From: Welwitschia mirabilis
Lineage: Eukaryota; Gnetophyta; Gnetopsida; Welwitschiales
Length of the DNA stretch: 64,000 nt
Direction: 5' to 3'
NCBI GenBank assembly: GCA_051453625.1
Contig: JBOZIK010000001.1
Span: 127,941,149-128,005,148 of the forward strand
Under the pieces are notes generated by a model. That model was not told the DNA's origin. It saw nothing but the letters and a program-made list of their open reading frames with translations, and ran no database searches. How positions within the stretch are numbered: position 1 is the first letter of the stretch; each line of letters opens with the position of its first letter. This document shows, one piece after another, positions 45,950 through 57,900 of the stretch. Position numbers and translations under genes: made by a program.

Positions 45950-46640
45950 TAGTAATGAGTAAAGGGGTTTATAAATAGAAATATAATTATGAATGAATTG
46001 TAAAAACCATAATGACTAAGGAAAGATTAGACCTATTTGATATTTGTAGGGGAACTAAAATTTTAAATAATACCAACTTTAGAATCATTTATTCTAATCC
46101 CCTCCTGAGAGATATGGTGATCTAGAACAATGCCATTCTCTATAAGAAAAAGCCTCTTTTCCTAACTCAAGTGGAGATCACTAGAAATGCATTAATCTAA
46201 GACTTTCTCTAAATGATTTAATATTTGTTCAAAAGTTTCAACATAAATAGAGAAATTGTCCATGAAAATCTTAATGAAATCATCAAGCATATTAGAAAAG
46301 ACACCCATCATAGCATGCTAAAGGACAAATTGGATTGTAATTGCTACAACTATTAAGGAAATAATAAAAAGCATGACCCTAAATCCTATCAAGAATATAA
46401 TCAAGAAAGGGCAAAGGATAGTGCTTTATTTTGATTACTTTTTTAATTTTTGAAAGTCTATGCACATACAACATTTCCCATCTTTTTTAGGTACTATAGT
46501 TAAGAGGCTAACCCACTCACTATTAGCAATGGAGTAAATAATTCTAACATCGATAAGTTTTATGATTTCATCTTTTACAATTTTCTTATGGGCTAAATTG
46601 AGTCTACATTGGGGTTACCTCACAAGTTTAGCATTTTCTT
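45950..46640 (-). pseudogene. Gypsy reverse transcriptase of element E, palm shortened
   Basis: The minus strand reads CRLNLAHKKIVKDEIIKL, VPKKDGKCCMCIDFQKL (about 46500-46445), a decayed FLDGYSGYN equivalent near 46350, then directly HAMMGVF-like text (46320-46300) and KIFMDNFSIYV (46270-46240). The catalytic box keeps one Asp; the second is Asn. About 40 residues present in other RTs between the GYSGYN block and the HAMMG block are missing, including the expected FGLCNAP-type segment. EKRLFLIENGIVL follows. Confidence 0.8.
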
Positions 46641-46830
46641 TGAGGTATACTTTATGTTTAATAATGGAAGTGGGAATGGTTATCAAATCATTATGGAACC
46701 AAGCAAATGCATTTACCTTAGATTCTAAAAGAAAGATGAGACTCAATTCTTATTAAGGAAAAAGGTTTTTATTGATAATCAATGGTTTGTTTAGATTACT
46801 ATCAAAAAAATATATTTAAGTCCACTATCT

Positions 46831-46867
46831 AAAGGTTTTAGGTTCAAGTTTAAGTTTAGACTTTTGG
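46831..46867 (+). repeat. 37-bp gap-flanking duplicate, left copy
   Basis: AAAGGTTTTAGGTTCAAGTT plus 17 more bases, identical to 47201-47237 on the other side of the 333-N gap. Confidence 0.95.
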
Positions 46868-47200
46868 NNNNNNNNNNNNNNNNNNNNNNNNNNNNNNNNN
46901 NNNNNNNNNNNNNNNNNNNNNNNNNNNNNNNNNNNNNNNNNNNNNNNNNNNNNNNNNNNNNNNNNNNNNNNNNNNNNNNNNNNNNNNNNNNNNNNNNNNN
47001 NNNNNNNNNNNNNNNNNNNNNNNNNNNNNNNNNNNNNNNNNNNNNNNNNNNNNNNNNNNNNNNNNNNNNNNNNNNNNNNNNNNNNNNNNNNNNNNNNNNN
47101 NNNNNNNNNNNNNNNNNNNNNNNNNNNNNNNNNNNNNNNNNNNNNNNNNNNNNNNNNNNNNNNNNNNNNNNNNNNNNNNNNNNNNNNNNNNNNNNNNNNN
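46868..47200. other. Assembly gap, 333 N
   Basis: Both sides carry the same 37 bp, so the N run probably separates two overlapping contig ends and may hold no unique sequence. Confidence 0.99.
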
Positions 47201-47237
47201 AAAGGTTTTAGGTTCAAGTTTAAGTTTAGACTTTTGG
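47201..47237 (+). repeat. 37-bp gap-flanking duplicate, right copy
   Basis: Exact copy of 46831-46867; the sequence then continues into the protease-RT linker of E. Confidence 0.95.
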
Positions 47238-47639
47238 TTTTTAGAAAATTCTCAGAAAAATTGACTAATATCCTAGACTATCATCCGAACATCAGTAGTG
47301 GATGACTACCCTCAAAATAAGAAATCTTAGGTTTATTATTTTCTCAGTCTTCTACAAAGTTTATAGACTCAGGTTCACTACTCCTCAGATCAAAAAACTC
47401 ATTTGGTAGATGGTTAAACTCAAGTTGATCATTAAAAATATATATAGGTAACCTACTTCCAATTTATCATTAAATAAGGTTGGTTTGAGAAGCATGGATC
47501 ATCTTTCCTTAAGTGGATAGTGTTGTAAAAATAGAGTTAGCTTAATTTCTTTCTTCAAACTTAAATTATTATCTAAATCTTTTTTAGCTACATTAAACAC
47601 TCTTATTGAAAATTATTTATTCCTATAATGGCACTTCAT

Positions 47640-48014
47640 CAATTTGGTTTTTGTATCTATGATATAATAGGCTGTTGCACAGAAAGATCTAGCTAGAAGT
47701 AAAGGATATTTACCATGGTGCTTAACTTCTAAAACAACTACATCAATGAGGTAGAAAGCTTTTTCTATCTAAAGGACTAAGTTCTTGATCATACCTAATG
47801 ATTTCTTTATAGAAGTATCAGCTAACTTCAAGATAATACATGTAGGTTCTACTCTTTCTTCCAAACTAAGACATTGACAAATGTATAAGGGTATAATGTT
47901 AACACTAGATTCAATATCTATTAAGGCTTTATTTATTCTATGGTTTCCCTCTAAAGTGATACTTATTATTACTTCCCCTAGATCTTTAAAATTTGGACAT
48001 TTTTTGCATACCAA
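47640..48014 (-). pseudogene. Gypsy aspartic protease of element E
   Basis: The minus strand reads CPNFKDLGEVIISITLEGN, then ALIDIESSVNIIPLYICQCL, then RVEPTCIILKLADTSIKKSLGMIKNLVL. The catalytic D-x-G-A/T-S is D-I-E-S-S, a Gly-to-Glu change by one G-to-A. The second half with the GR-F-CE block follows around 47700-47650. It aligns with 26418-26815 of C. Confidence 0.85.
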
Positions 48015-48329
48015 ATTACTAACAAATTAAGCTAGGAAGACTTTATTAGAGATAGTTCATTTTCATTTTCTTCTTATTAAGTCTTCCCATAGCTTAGAAT
48101 ATCTTATGTTTTCTTGCAAAAGTTTCTAAAGAGATAAATTGATGCTCACATTTTACATTAATGCTTTTAAATGATCATTAAAGATGGGTTTTGTGTTAAA
48201 CTTATCAAGCCATGGGATAGCAGGTTTCTTTTGTAAAGGATCTTTCTTTGTTTTGCTTAATGAAGAAGGAAAGAAATAGTTTTCTAGGATTTTTATGTTC
48301 TCTTTCTCATTATTCTTGTTACTTTATGA

Positions 48330-49776
48330 TGTTGAAGCCTCATGTATAGGAGGAGTTATATTACTTCCACTTCTTGTCATCACCTTATAATCTTTTCTTG
48401 CTTCATTAGGGTTTGGTAAAGGTTGAGTGGCAAAAAACATTTATGGTCTTTGGTTGATAAACATGTTTTATTGTAAAATGCTCACAAGGCTTTTTATGTT
48501 GGTGTTTGTCTTTTCTTGAATTTTTCTTAACTCCTTAATGAAATTCCTAAGATGATCACTATGGTTTTAGGAGTTTGATGGGCTTTCCAAGTTGTTTGAG
48601 TTGTTGGATTGAAAATTTAAATTCTCAAATCTATTTCTAAAAGGTTGGAAGCTAGGATGATGTGTTTAAAAATTTTTAGAATTTGGTTGTTCATTCATCC
48701 TATGTTAAAATTTATTGTGATTTTGGACTTATCTTTGATCATGGTTTTGATTGTAATCCAAAGGTCTTTGGTTAAAGGCACAAATTGTCTTATAGATTTT
48801 TTCTTTGTAGGTAGGAAGCAAGGAACAATATTTTATAACGTGATATCTATCTTCACATAAATCATATGTTTGAACTACAATTTTACTCTTCTTGGTTACT
48901 ACTTCATCATGAAGGATTATTTATGTGTATTTTTATAAGGTAGAGTGAAATCCTTAATAATAATAGTTTGCTTATTTTTTATTCTTATTTTATTCCTCTC
49001 ATGTTTCACCTCTTTTAGATCTTTAATGATTTGTCCTATGATTTAGTTTTTTCTAGGTGAGGGTTTAGGCTATGTTTGATTTACTTCCACCAAATCTTCC
49101 AACACTCTCCAAGCATTATCTAGGTTTTGGTTCAATAAGTTACCTCCATAAGAAAAATATACAAGTTGCTTTATATGACTATTTAACCCACTATAAAAAG
49201 AGTCAACTAATTCTACCTATGAAAAGGCATCTATAGGGTTTGAATATAAAGTAATAAAGAATCTCTCATAGTTAGAGGCATAATTTTCATTAGGCATTTA
49301 TTGGAAATTTATGACTCTTTCTTGCATTTTTGAATGGTGATTTCACTCATGAATCTCTTAATGAAGACTTTTTGAACTTAACTCCAACATTTTAGGATTT
49401 TTTTGGGAATCTTTCCAAGCCAAAGTTTTACTTTATCTCTCAAATTGATGGGAAAGATGACCATGTAGGTTTTATCACTTATACATTTTTTACCATTTCC
49501 AAAAGTAAGGACAAGTTGTTCTATATCAGTGATGTATTGAAAAGGATCTTCATCAAGTTCTTCACTAAAGATAGGATAAGCATTCAAGTTACAAAGTTCT
49601 ACATCATTACCAAGAGGTAAGTTAAAAGAAGTTTGGATTTTGAGTTTTTTGTTTGCTATAAGTTCTCTAATAGTGATATGGGTATTGGTTTGAAAAGGAG
49701 TAATAGTAGGGATTTCATTGACAAGAGGTGGATTTGGTAAGATAGGTTGTTTAAGCTTTTTGGCCAAGGTAGACAT
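48330..49776 (-). pseudogene. Gypsy gag of element E
   Basis: The start MSTLAKKLKQPILPNPPLVN (ATG at 49776-49774) was chosen over the ORF's upstream extension because the A-rich leader lies there. Then ITIRELIANKKLKIQTSFNL, NLNAYPIFSEELDEDPFQYI, LVLTFGNGKKC, and FPINLRDKVKLWLGKIP, the 'LxDxAxxWL' block of Retrotrans_gag. Further text is in broken frames: near 49250-49330 the capsid C-terminal block; near 48540 a KELRKIQEKTNTNI helix; and near 48390-48370 a VMTRSGS motif, the decayed form of the 'LRSG' junction motif common before protease in plant gypsy polyproteins. Confidence 0.8.
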
Positions 49777-50409
49777 GGTGGAAAAATTAAACTCTATAGA
49801 AATAAAATTAAAAATCACATGAATTTTAAAATCTTGCATACCTTCACTATTTTTTCATATTTTAATTCCTAAATTTATCAAACCTTTTTTGATATTTTCA
49901 ACAATCAACAACTAGTATATCTGGTATTTTTCTTTTTTATCAAATTTAGCCATTTATGCTTAATCTTAGATGTACAAAAGTATCATCCTTATCATCATTC
50001 GGATGATATCTTGGACAATAGAAATATAAAAACCACAAGATAAAAAAAGCAAAAAACAAAAACCAAAGACTGGCTCTAATAGAAAACTCAGAAAATAGAC
50101 TATCATTCACTTATATTGTCTAGATGACAAAGAGGATGATGGAACAAAATCCTAAAAATATTAACAGAAAACAAAAACAAAAAATTCATGGCATAGAGTC
50201 CATCGTCGTTGTGCATCGTCTAGAAGATAAAGTAGATGACAAAATTTTATTGCAAAATAGAAAAATATACTTTAATTTAAAAAATCAAAAACTGATCAGT
50301 AAAAATGGGAAGCCTGTGCTACTATAAATACTATTACACCACTACTACAGTAAGCATCTAAATTGAAATACTTACTAAAGCAATGATAACTCTCGAACTC
50401 TAAGCAGCC
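49777..50409 (-). other. 5' leader of element E
   Basis: Untranslated leader. It contains TCATTCGGATGA (49995-50006) and related CATC-xx-GATGA words near 50110-50125 and 50215-50240. The plus-strand frame 50124-50327 is a shadow. Confidence 0.5.
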
Positions 50410-50428
50410 TTACTTGGCAATGGTGCTA
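50410..50428 (-). other. tRNA-Asp primer-binding site of element E
   Basis: The minus strand reads TAGCACCATTGCCAAGTAA against TGGCGCCGTTGCCGGGGA. Most changes are G-to-A; one is G-to-T. It stands three bases from the LTR. Confidence 0.85.
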
Positions 50429-50431
50429 AGA

Positions 50432-51525
50432 TGTTATGGTGCATATTTATGCAATGTTTACATCTTGAGTAGAATCTCATTAATCATAAATAATAATGCA
50501 CAAATACAACACACTAATACAAATGAAAGTTGACTCAAATGTCATAATCTATTGAAGGCCAAAGTAGGAAATAAAAGAGTTGCCTTCAAAAGAGAAATTT
50601 TGTAACCTAATTTATAGAAATAACTTGTAATGCATAAAAATGAAATGAAACACACTTGTGTAAAGCTAATTTAGGAAAATAAAATAATAATGCACTTTAA
50701 CCTAAACTAACCAAACACAACCTTAATAAAGATTACCCTCATAAACTATATCACAAGAGAAACTGTCACCGAATCTCAAGTAACATAAGCTATAAGGAAG
50801 AGGAATATTCACAATTTAAATCATAAAAAGAAAATATTTTGTATTAGAAATTACACTTCATTCATATTACAAAGTAGCCATACCTCAATGGAAGAAACGC
50901 CACCCAACACCAAGGAAATGTCTCTTTGGAACTACAGGATGGTTCTCTGATCTTTTGATCTCTTGTCATGATAATTTTGGGTACAAATAAATATAAGAAG
51001 AATTCAAGGGGGAGATCTCTATTTATTGACTCAAGACACAAAATAGTATAGATAGAAAAGCGTGGGTAAACTATAACAACCACACAGAGAGAAACAAAAA
51101 TACAAGTGGTAAAAGTTTAATGAATGTTCAGTATGGGCATTATAGTAGTGTTGTCTGAATAGTCATCTGAACAATGGAGAAGACAATGCTACCTTATAAT
51201 CAATTCAAATAAACTGCCAGTTAGACCTCAGTCAAAATCTAGTTAACACGGTTATACGTACTATCGTCTGGACAATGAGATGAATGATAGCCTTCAATAA
51301 TTCTTCAGTTATTACATTAGCCTTAATGTTTGCAGGAAGTTATCATCAAAAATACAAAGTATTCATATTTGTTTAAAATGCTTGTAAATTACTGTGAAGA
51401 TTGCATATTTTCATCCTTTTTATCTTAGCTCTCTATTATCATGGAAACCAAGCATTTACCTATCTATTTACTTGCAAAAAAACTCAGAATACCTTATCAA
51501 ATATGCCTAAGTTGGTAACGCAACA
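50432..51525 (-). repeat. 5' LTR of element E
   Basis: 1094 bp. The ends read, on the minus strand, TGTTGCGTTACCAAC ... CACCATAACA. It pairs with 39037-40063. It lies next to the GATAT duplication on its outer side. Confidence 0.9.
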
Positions 51526-51530
51526 GATAT
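51526..51530 (+). repeat. Right target-site duplication of element E
   Basis: GATAT, identical to 39032-39036. Confidence 0.85.
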
Positions 51531-52689
51531 TATATGTAGTTTATAAGGAAATTTTCATTGTCATTACACTTTTACTTCATTATAAATTCTTTAAACTATA
51601 ATTATTAAAGTGATCTCTTGAATTTATTAATTATGTTTTATCTTATACCTTATATTTATAATATCTATTATAACATCTTCTATATATTCTTGTTTAATGT
51701 ATATTTGCTTATACATATGTTTCATTCTTTTAGTATGTATATGAATTTTAATGGAATGAATAGCTATCTAATTATTTAAGTGAATTGTATTTTATAGTTT
51801 TATCTCTATCTTCATATCATAGTATGATATTTTTAATTTTATTTATAAAAATTTAAAGTGAAGACACTTTAACAGTAAATGGAAATGTCATCTTAAATAG
51901 TAAAAAATAATAAATAATAGTTCCTTTATTTTTTAATTAAAAATATCATATGACAAAGAAAATATGGTATGCATCTTTATGCATGATACTCTAGAATAAA
52001 ACTCAAGGTTCCATTAATATCAGATGCAATGTCTTGATATAGTAGTTTAGTTATATCGTACTATCTTCAAGGTCTAATTTGTGGGATTGCTAAGGGGTCA
52101 ATCTAGCTTATTAAAGCCTTAATATGTCCTTGTTTAGATCACATGTACATCCTTTACTTTTCTAAAAATTTTATTTAATTATAATAAAATAATGTGGCCC
52201 TTTAAAATAGTTATCTTATATGGGTTGTACCTCTTGAATAGTTATTAGACTATTAATAGTTTATTAACAGATAATAGAATAAGTGTAATAAATGATAGTT
52301 CATAGAAAAAATGATTTTGAGATCATTATAGACTTTCCTCTTAAGCTTGTTGTTCTTCTCGAACTACTATTCTTTCATGGGGTTGTTTTATAATTGGGTT
52401 TTCTAAGCTTTAAATTCTTCATCATCATCATACTCATCAATATTAATTAAGAGTTAACTAAATTTCATTCACATAAATTTTTCATTTTTCTAATTGTATT
52501 GATCATGATGAAACCATTTAATTAAGACTTTATGTATTATTTACCCTTTTAGTATTTTTTTCTATGCTCTTGAATAATAATCAATTTAATTGTAAAAATT
52601 ATGTTAGATCTTACTAGACAGCTATTCCAATCTATAATATAATTATTAAATTTTCCTAAGTAATATTATTTCAGAAGACTAACATAAAA
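51531..52689. other. Unassigned DNA right of element E
   Basis: AT-rich. 51965-52330 is a diverged direct copy of 38590-38950. No coding or RNA gene is recognised. Confidence 0.4.
51965..52330 (+). repeat. Diverged direct repeat flanking E, right copy
   Basis: Partner of 38590-38950. Both sides are in the same orientation, with only about 85 bp (left) and 435 bp (right) between them and the E target site. Confidence 0.35.
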
Positions 52690-53000
52690 TACTAGATGAA
52701 CACTATTCATAAGATGAATTTGTATTTTTGTTATAGTAAAAAAAGCTAAAATAAAACTAGTAATACCTAGTATAATTCTTTCATAGAGGTAATTGTGGTA
52801 AATCTTAAAAAAGTAATATAAAACTATCAAACTTGCAATGAAATCAAAATAAAAAAGAAGATATACAGTTAAAATTCTAATTAATTTTAATCATTGAATT
52901 AAGAAAGTGGACTAGTTTCAAAGGTCTATCTTGATTTATCCAATAGCACATCTTCAATCAAAAAATATTGTATAACTTTTTAAAATAATTTTTAAAATTT
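52690..53000 (-). repeat. Terminal repeat of gypsy J, left copy
   Basis: It shares an ordered set of words with 60690-60930: 'ttatagtaaa', 'aaactaaaataaaactag', 'agta.aattctttca.a.g.taatt..ggtaaat', 'aaaacta.caaact', 'tcaaatcaaaat', 'aaaggtcta.ctt...ttatccaa..acac'. The two copies enclose minus-strand gypsy coding remnants, so they are probably the LTRs or LTR-adjacent ends of J. Exact LTR borders were not resolved. Confidence 0.5.
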
Positions 53001-53021
53001 CAAGTAGTAATGGCTTAGGTC

Positions 53022-53098
53022 ATTATGACATAATCTCATTTATCACATAAGTATTGGTGAATTATGACATAATCTCATTTATCACATAATATTGGTGA
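53022..53098 (+). repeat. Tandem duplication, 39 + 38 bp
   Basis: Two adjacent copies starting ATTATGACATAATCTCATTT differ by one deleted base. A recent local duplication, since the copies are far more alike than other repeats nearby. Confidence 0.9.
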
Positions 53099-54655
53099 AT
53101 TCATATTCACTTTAGTCCTTCGTAGCCCTTCATAAGTATGGAAAATATAAACTTTATGTATAAGATCCATCAAATGATAAAACTACAACCAAAAGACTAA
53201 CTTAAATAATTTACTTGATTATCAAAATAAATTGATAATGTAATTTTACTCAAATATTTAAAGTATGTGGTTATTCACACTAGAAATGAAAAATGAATAG
53301 GTATTCTTTTATTAAAATATAAAAATATATTATATTAAAAGAAGAAGATTTAGCTAATATAGACTCCTCAAATTAGCTTTAAAACAACTCCATCCCCAAA
53401 GGAGGTTCTTAAAAAACCATCTCAACATGATGTTTTAAGGATTTTCATCTATTTTTTCCAACCAAATATTTCTAAAAAGGAGGACACAAGGTTCTTTTAT
53501 AGGTAATGGAAGGATTAAGAAGGTTAAGAGTCTTTTGGGTTTGTAGTAATTGATGATGGTTATAACTTAAATGGTTGAAATTTAAAAGGTTATACTTTTA
53601 ATTATGTAGCCTTAGATAGGCCTTTTGTTTTCTCATGAACATGGTTATGATATGGCATTTGGATCATCATTATTCTTCCATCTAGTGCTATTACCATGTG
53701 TCTGTAATGTCATAAGACCTATCACTATCACATGTTACTACCATTGGTCAGTTGCACCACTACCCCATGTCATTGAAGTTGGTGGTTGTTTCTAATTTAA
53801 TGTCTAACTAAGCCCATAAATAAAATGTGATGTATTTTCTATGAAGTTTCTAGAATGTCTATTTGGATGTAATCTACTTTAAGGGACTAGTGGCATCAAT
53901 GATCTAGATGGTCACACTAGTATTTTTTATTTGAAGATCTTTAATTTTTAATATGTCATTTAAAAAGTAGTAAATAACTAGAATTTATCATGGAAAAGTG
54001 TATAAGCTCATAAAACATGCTAAAGAAGGTAGACAACATAATTCTATAATAAAACAACTATTTTAGTATCTTTGCTTATGAGGATTGATTAAATAACTTG
54101 GTCTAAATATCAATTTTTACATGTTAATACACCTCCTAACTAGAATTTTGCTATACTCTTAGCAAAAAGCATGATAAGAAATGATTTAACATAGAAAATT
54201 TATAATAAAAATACTCAAGTAGGAAAAACAATAAATATTTCAAAAAAATTTTATTAATATTTAAAAATAAGTTATTAAAATTTGATTTTTTTTTTTGAAA
54301 TGAATGTCATAACCCCAAGCAAAATTGAAATTTATCCTTAAAAATATTGAAAAATTTAATACAACTTTTGGCAACGTGATAAAGTTTAAAAAAGAAACAT
54401 TTTCATTACATGGATTTTTATTACACTACAACTAGGGAAATACATCAAATAAAGAATTAAATAATTGTGTAAAATATTATAGTGCAACACACTTAATACA
54501 TATGTCAATGCAACACATTCTAATGCATGTAATTTTAATGAAAATATCTTCTATGAGAAGCTCATTTTTCTAATTTTCATCTTTTTTTATTGCTTGTAAT
54601 ATATGTCCTTTTATTACTTAGAAATCTTTTTCATTTTTTCTTATAACTTGTTAAT
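53099..54655. other. 3' region of J, nothing recognised
   Basis: AT-rich DNA between the left terminal repeat and the PF20167-like ORF. No coding motif, LTR boundary or RNA gene is visible. Confidence 0.35.
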
Positions 54656-55623
54656 CTAAGTTTTATGTTCTTATGATGCCTATTCTATGAATGTATCACT
54701 AGATGAAGAAGAGATAGAAGGTGGAAGATAACAGAAAGGAGAAGAAGAAGGAGGGTATGAAGTTTCTCCAAGAAGCTTCTTGCCTTGATGGTAAGTTGTT
54801 GGACGTACATATCGAGTAACATATGGAGGAATAAAATGAATGGGAAAAGGGTCATAGTAAATTTTTTCTTCTTATTATTATTGTTCCTCTTCATGTTGCT
54901 CCTACTATTACCCTGGGATCAAATGAATATTCTAGTACTTTTAAACTTGGGTAATCTTTTGAGAAGTGATAGTTTTTATGTAGGTTCTCTTCCGACATTC
55001 ACAATCTTATGTTTGATAAAGATTAGTGTTAGTGATATTAAAAATAAGACATAATAAGGGAAGGTTACTCTTATATACTACATGGTTTATGAAGGTTCTA
55101 AATAAAATTTTTACTATATCAAAAGGCCTATTTTTCTAAATTGTTCTAATCAGATGTAAATGTCTACTATAAACATCTATAACATTCAAGTTAGGTAGGA
55201 CATTGCAGATGATAAATCTAAATAAAGCAACATGATCCTTATGTAAAAACATAAATGATAGGGTTCCTTCTCTATTAGGTGCACACTCTACATCTAAGGC
55301 ATGGCAATAATACTGTAAAGCTTCTACTAAAACAATGGGATGTATTTTTAATGTTCTACCTCTAAGACTACTTTAAAATTAACTAACAATATAGAAAATG
55401 AAGTGTGATGTATATAAAAATGAATTACCTAGGGGTCTTCGTCATTGAAGATAATATTCTTATAAAATTTGAGCACTTTCTTGGGATAGTAAAATGCATT
55501 ATCTTTTTTCTAAAAATAATTCCATCCTCTTATTTCAATTCATACAAGATAAAATGAAGAAAACATATTCATAAATGAGCTAAAAATTCCTTCCTCAATA
55601 AAGGCACCTTGTCTTCCACTCAT
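54656..55623 (-). pseudogene. PF20167-like 'putative plant transposon protein' in gypsy J
   Basis: The start is MSGRQGAFIEEG (ATG at 55623-55621); the stop is TAG at 54658-54656. The order of features fits PF20167: IRGWNYF, then YPKKVLKFYKNI (the 'xxFYxN' block), then EDPWVIHFYIHH-like and FKVVLEV, then P-aromatic text. After a frame change comes a REGTLSFMFLHKDHVALF-like and FIICNVLPNLNVID segment (about 55270-55170), typical of the C-terminal helical half of this family. The end is Pro/Ser-rich with PSISSSSDTF. About ten stops. The function of the family is unknown. It lies on the same strand as gag and protease, about 1.9 kb after protease, where RT and integrase should be. Confidence 0.6.
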
Positions 55624-57479
55624 TTTTTTGAAAAATCAATAAGAAAACACACAAAAAAAGGGAAATTGAAAATATAAAAAGAGAGATATGAGATAATTTC
55701 ATGTTATGTTATAGAAAAAATGCAATGGAAATGAGATTCATGAAACAATTTAAAGAAGATAGAATACAAAACAAATTTAAATAGAATACCCTACATTATG
55801 AAAGATTGAAAAATAGGAGAAAATGATGATATCAAAGATTGGATATGAGATGCATAAAAATTATGATAGCATTGGTAAACAAATGTAGCAACACTAGCTA
55901 GGTGAGAAAAAAATGGCTACACAATTGCAGAGGAATGAAATGTGGCATGAAACAAGCTCTTAGCTTATAAGAATAGTGAAAATGTAAGGTATGATACACA
56001 GTTTTATATATGTAAGGGTAAATGTGAATGATAAGATTGTTTAGGTTTATCAATGGCTTAAATTTGTTGGATATGGATTATGGCATGGATTAAAAGGTCA
56101 TGTTAATAGAAACATAACTATGTTTATGGGTGTGTTTCATTAGAGAACATCATGGTTAAAAACTAGCAATGCAATTAGAAAAAACAAACATAAAATACAA
56201 TGAAAAATACACATTAACCATAGATTCTATAAATGCAAAAGATAAGAGATCTAAATAAATGACCACTTTATTAAATTTTTGTGATTTTTATTTTTATTTA
56301 AATGGATTAACATGTTAAACAAGTAAGATATACTATAATAAACTTATAAAAATCCAAAAATTAGTAAGCAAATTTTTAAGTACTTAAGTTTAAAAAACTA
56401 ACACCAAAGCATTTTTAGTTCCTAATTTTTATTTTACAATTTACTTTTTTTTACCATTACACATATCCTTTACTTCAAGAATTTAAACTACATTGGGCAT
56501 TAAGTGTTATGGCATTTTCTTTAAATGCAATTAAACATGCTATTTCTTTAAAAAAATAGTATTGCATTGCTATTAAGCATCTAGAGCCCTAATGTAAATA
56601 ATCATTTCATAAATAAATCATTAATTATATGTTGCCAATGACCATTCATAGCCTTGATGTAGTTAATTAAATCTAATTAATTGATCATAATAAAATGTGT
56701 TTTTTAAGAAAATATCTTTTTTTATTTTTATTCTTCTTGTCATATTTAAAATTTTAATACTCATAAAAAGGCTCATTAATTCATTATCCTAATTAAGAAA
56801 CATATTGCTTCCATAAAATTCTTGAAAATAAAGAACATAGTATGAAGGTAGATTCCACCTTTTTTAGCCATTTTTTTCCACATTAGAGATCTCAATAACT
56901 CAAAAATAAGCATTAAATTTTCTTAAAAAATAGAAGTGAAGTTATATTAATAAGCTAATGACTTATTAGTAGTTTATTTTATTAAGGGTTATCAATTGAG
57001 GTCATCAAGAATTATGAACTCATAGATGAATGAAAAGGGTGAATGGTTGGTGCATTTAATGAGATGATCTAAAAATAAAAAGGTTTGAACGGGCAATGTT
57101 GTTCATTATCTTTAATGAGGAAAACATCCTTAGGTATTAATGAAGCCATTGTATTTTAGAAAGTACTACTACAAGGAGATCTTTTAAAGGGGTATAAAAT
57201 GAAAGGTTTAGAAATATTATGGCTCTAAAATTCACAATTTTAGTTATTCAAAAATGGAATTAGGTGGATAACATTTTCATGGATCAATACTACACATATA
57301 TATGTGAACTTTAAAAGAGTGGAAGAAGTGCAAGCAGAAAACTCTAGTTATTCAAACTCATATATGATTCATTCTATTGCATTTCTATGCTTTTCTAAAA
57401 TGTCTTTAAAGGTTGAGTATAAAGCATTAAAATGATAATAAAAAATAGCTTTTTTTTAAACTAAAGAAGAATTAAGTTT
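55624..57479 (-). other. Spacer of J between protease and the PF20167-like ORF
   Basis: I searched both strands for RT, RNase H and integrase blocks and found none. Only short low-complexity frames occur. In an intact gypsy element about 3 kb of pol would sit here. Confidence 0.45.
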
Positions 57480-57900
57480 TCAAATTTTATGAACAAAATC
57501 AACATTATTGATGTTCCCTAGTAATTGCATAGTATTAAAAATATTCAATTTCATAGTTATGTTGCCAAATGAAATTTTTATAAAACTATTTCTATAGTTA
57601 ATAAGAGAATTGGAAGTTGCTAGAAAAGATCTATCTAATATGATGGAAGCTGAATTATGATTCATTAAATTCATTTTTGAGACAATAAAATACACTTAAG
57701 AATAGAAATTATCTACTCAAATGATTACATCTTTAACAATTCTTAATGATGATTTCAATGAGTTATTAGCTACTTGCATTTGGATTTTTGATTTTTAAGG
57801 TCATTTAGACCAAGTTCCACATAAAAGGTTTACACTTTCTTCTAGTTATAATGAGGATTACCTAAGAACTTATTTCCATTTGTGATGGTAATTATAGGGC
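57480..57900 (-). pseudogene. Gypsy aspartic protease of element J
   Basis: The minus strand reads a decayed D-x-G-x-S-V-N-L-L block (SVNLL at about 57825), then LGLNDLK-type and IVKDVII-VDNFY text, then SIILDRSFLATSNSLINYRNSFIKISFGNITMKLNIFN (57650-57535). The last segment is the 'ILGRPFLAT ... ISFGNMT' half of plant gypsy protease and is very characteristic. It follows gag in the correct order on the same strand. Confidence 0.8.

Larger units (their letters stand above)
39037..51525 (-). mobile_element. Element E: complete, decayed minus-strand Athila-like Ty3/gypsy element
   Basis: 12.5 kb, read right to left: 5' LTR 51525-50432, PBS 50428-50410, gag 49776-48330, protease 48014-47640, RT 46640-45950, RNase H 45865-45480, integrase 45440-44200, hairpin 43945-43924, 3' spacer, post-pol ORF 41880-41430, polypurine tract 40076-40064, 3' LTR 40063-39037. 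Perfect 5-bp target duplications GATAT flank it. The tRNA-Asp PBS, domain order and long region after integrase fit the Athila lineage. All frames contain stops, and the RT lacks part of its palm. Confidence 0.9.
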
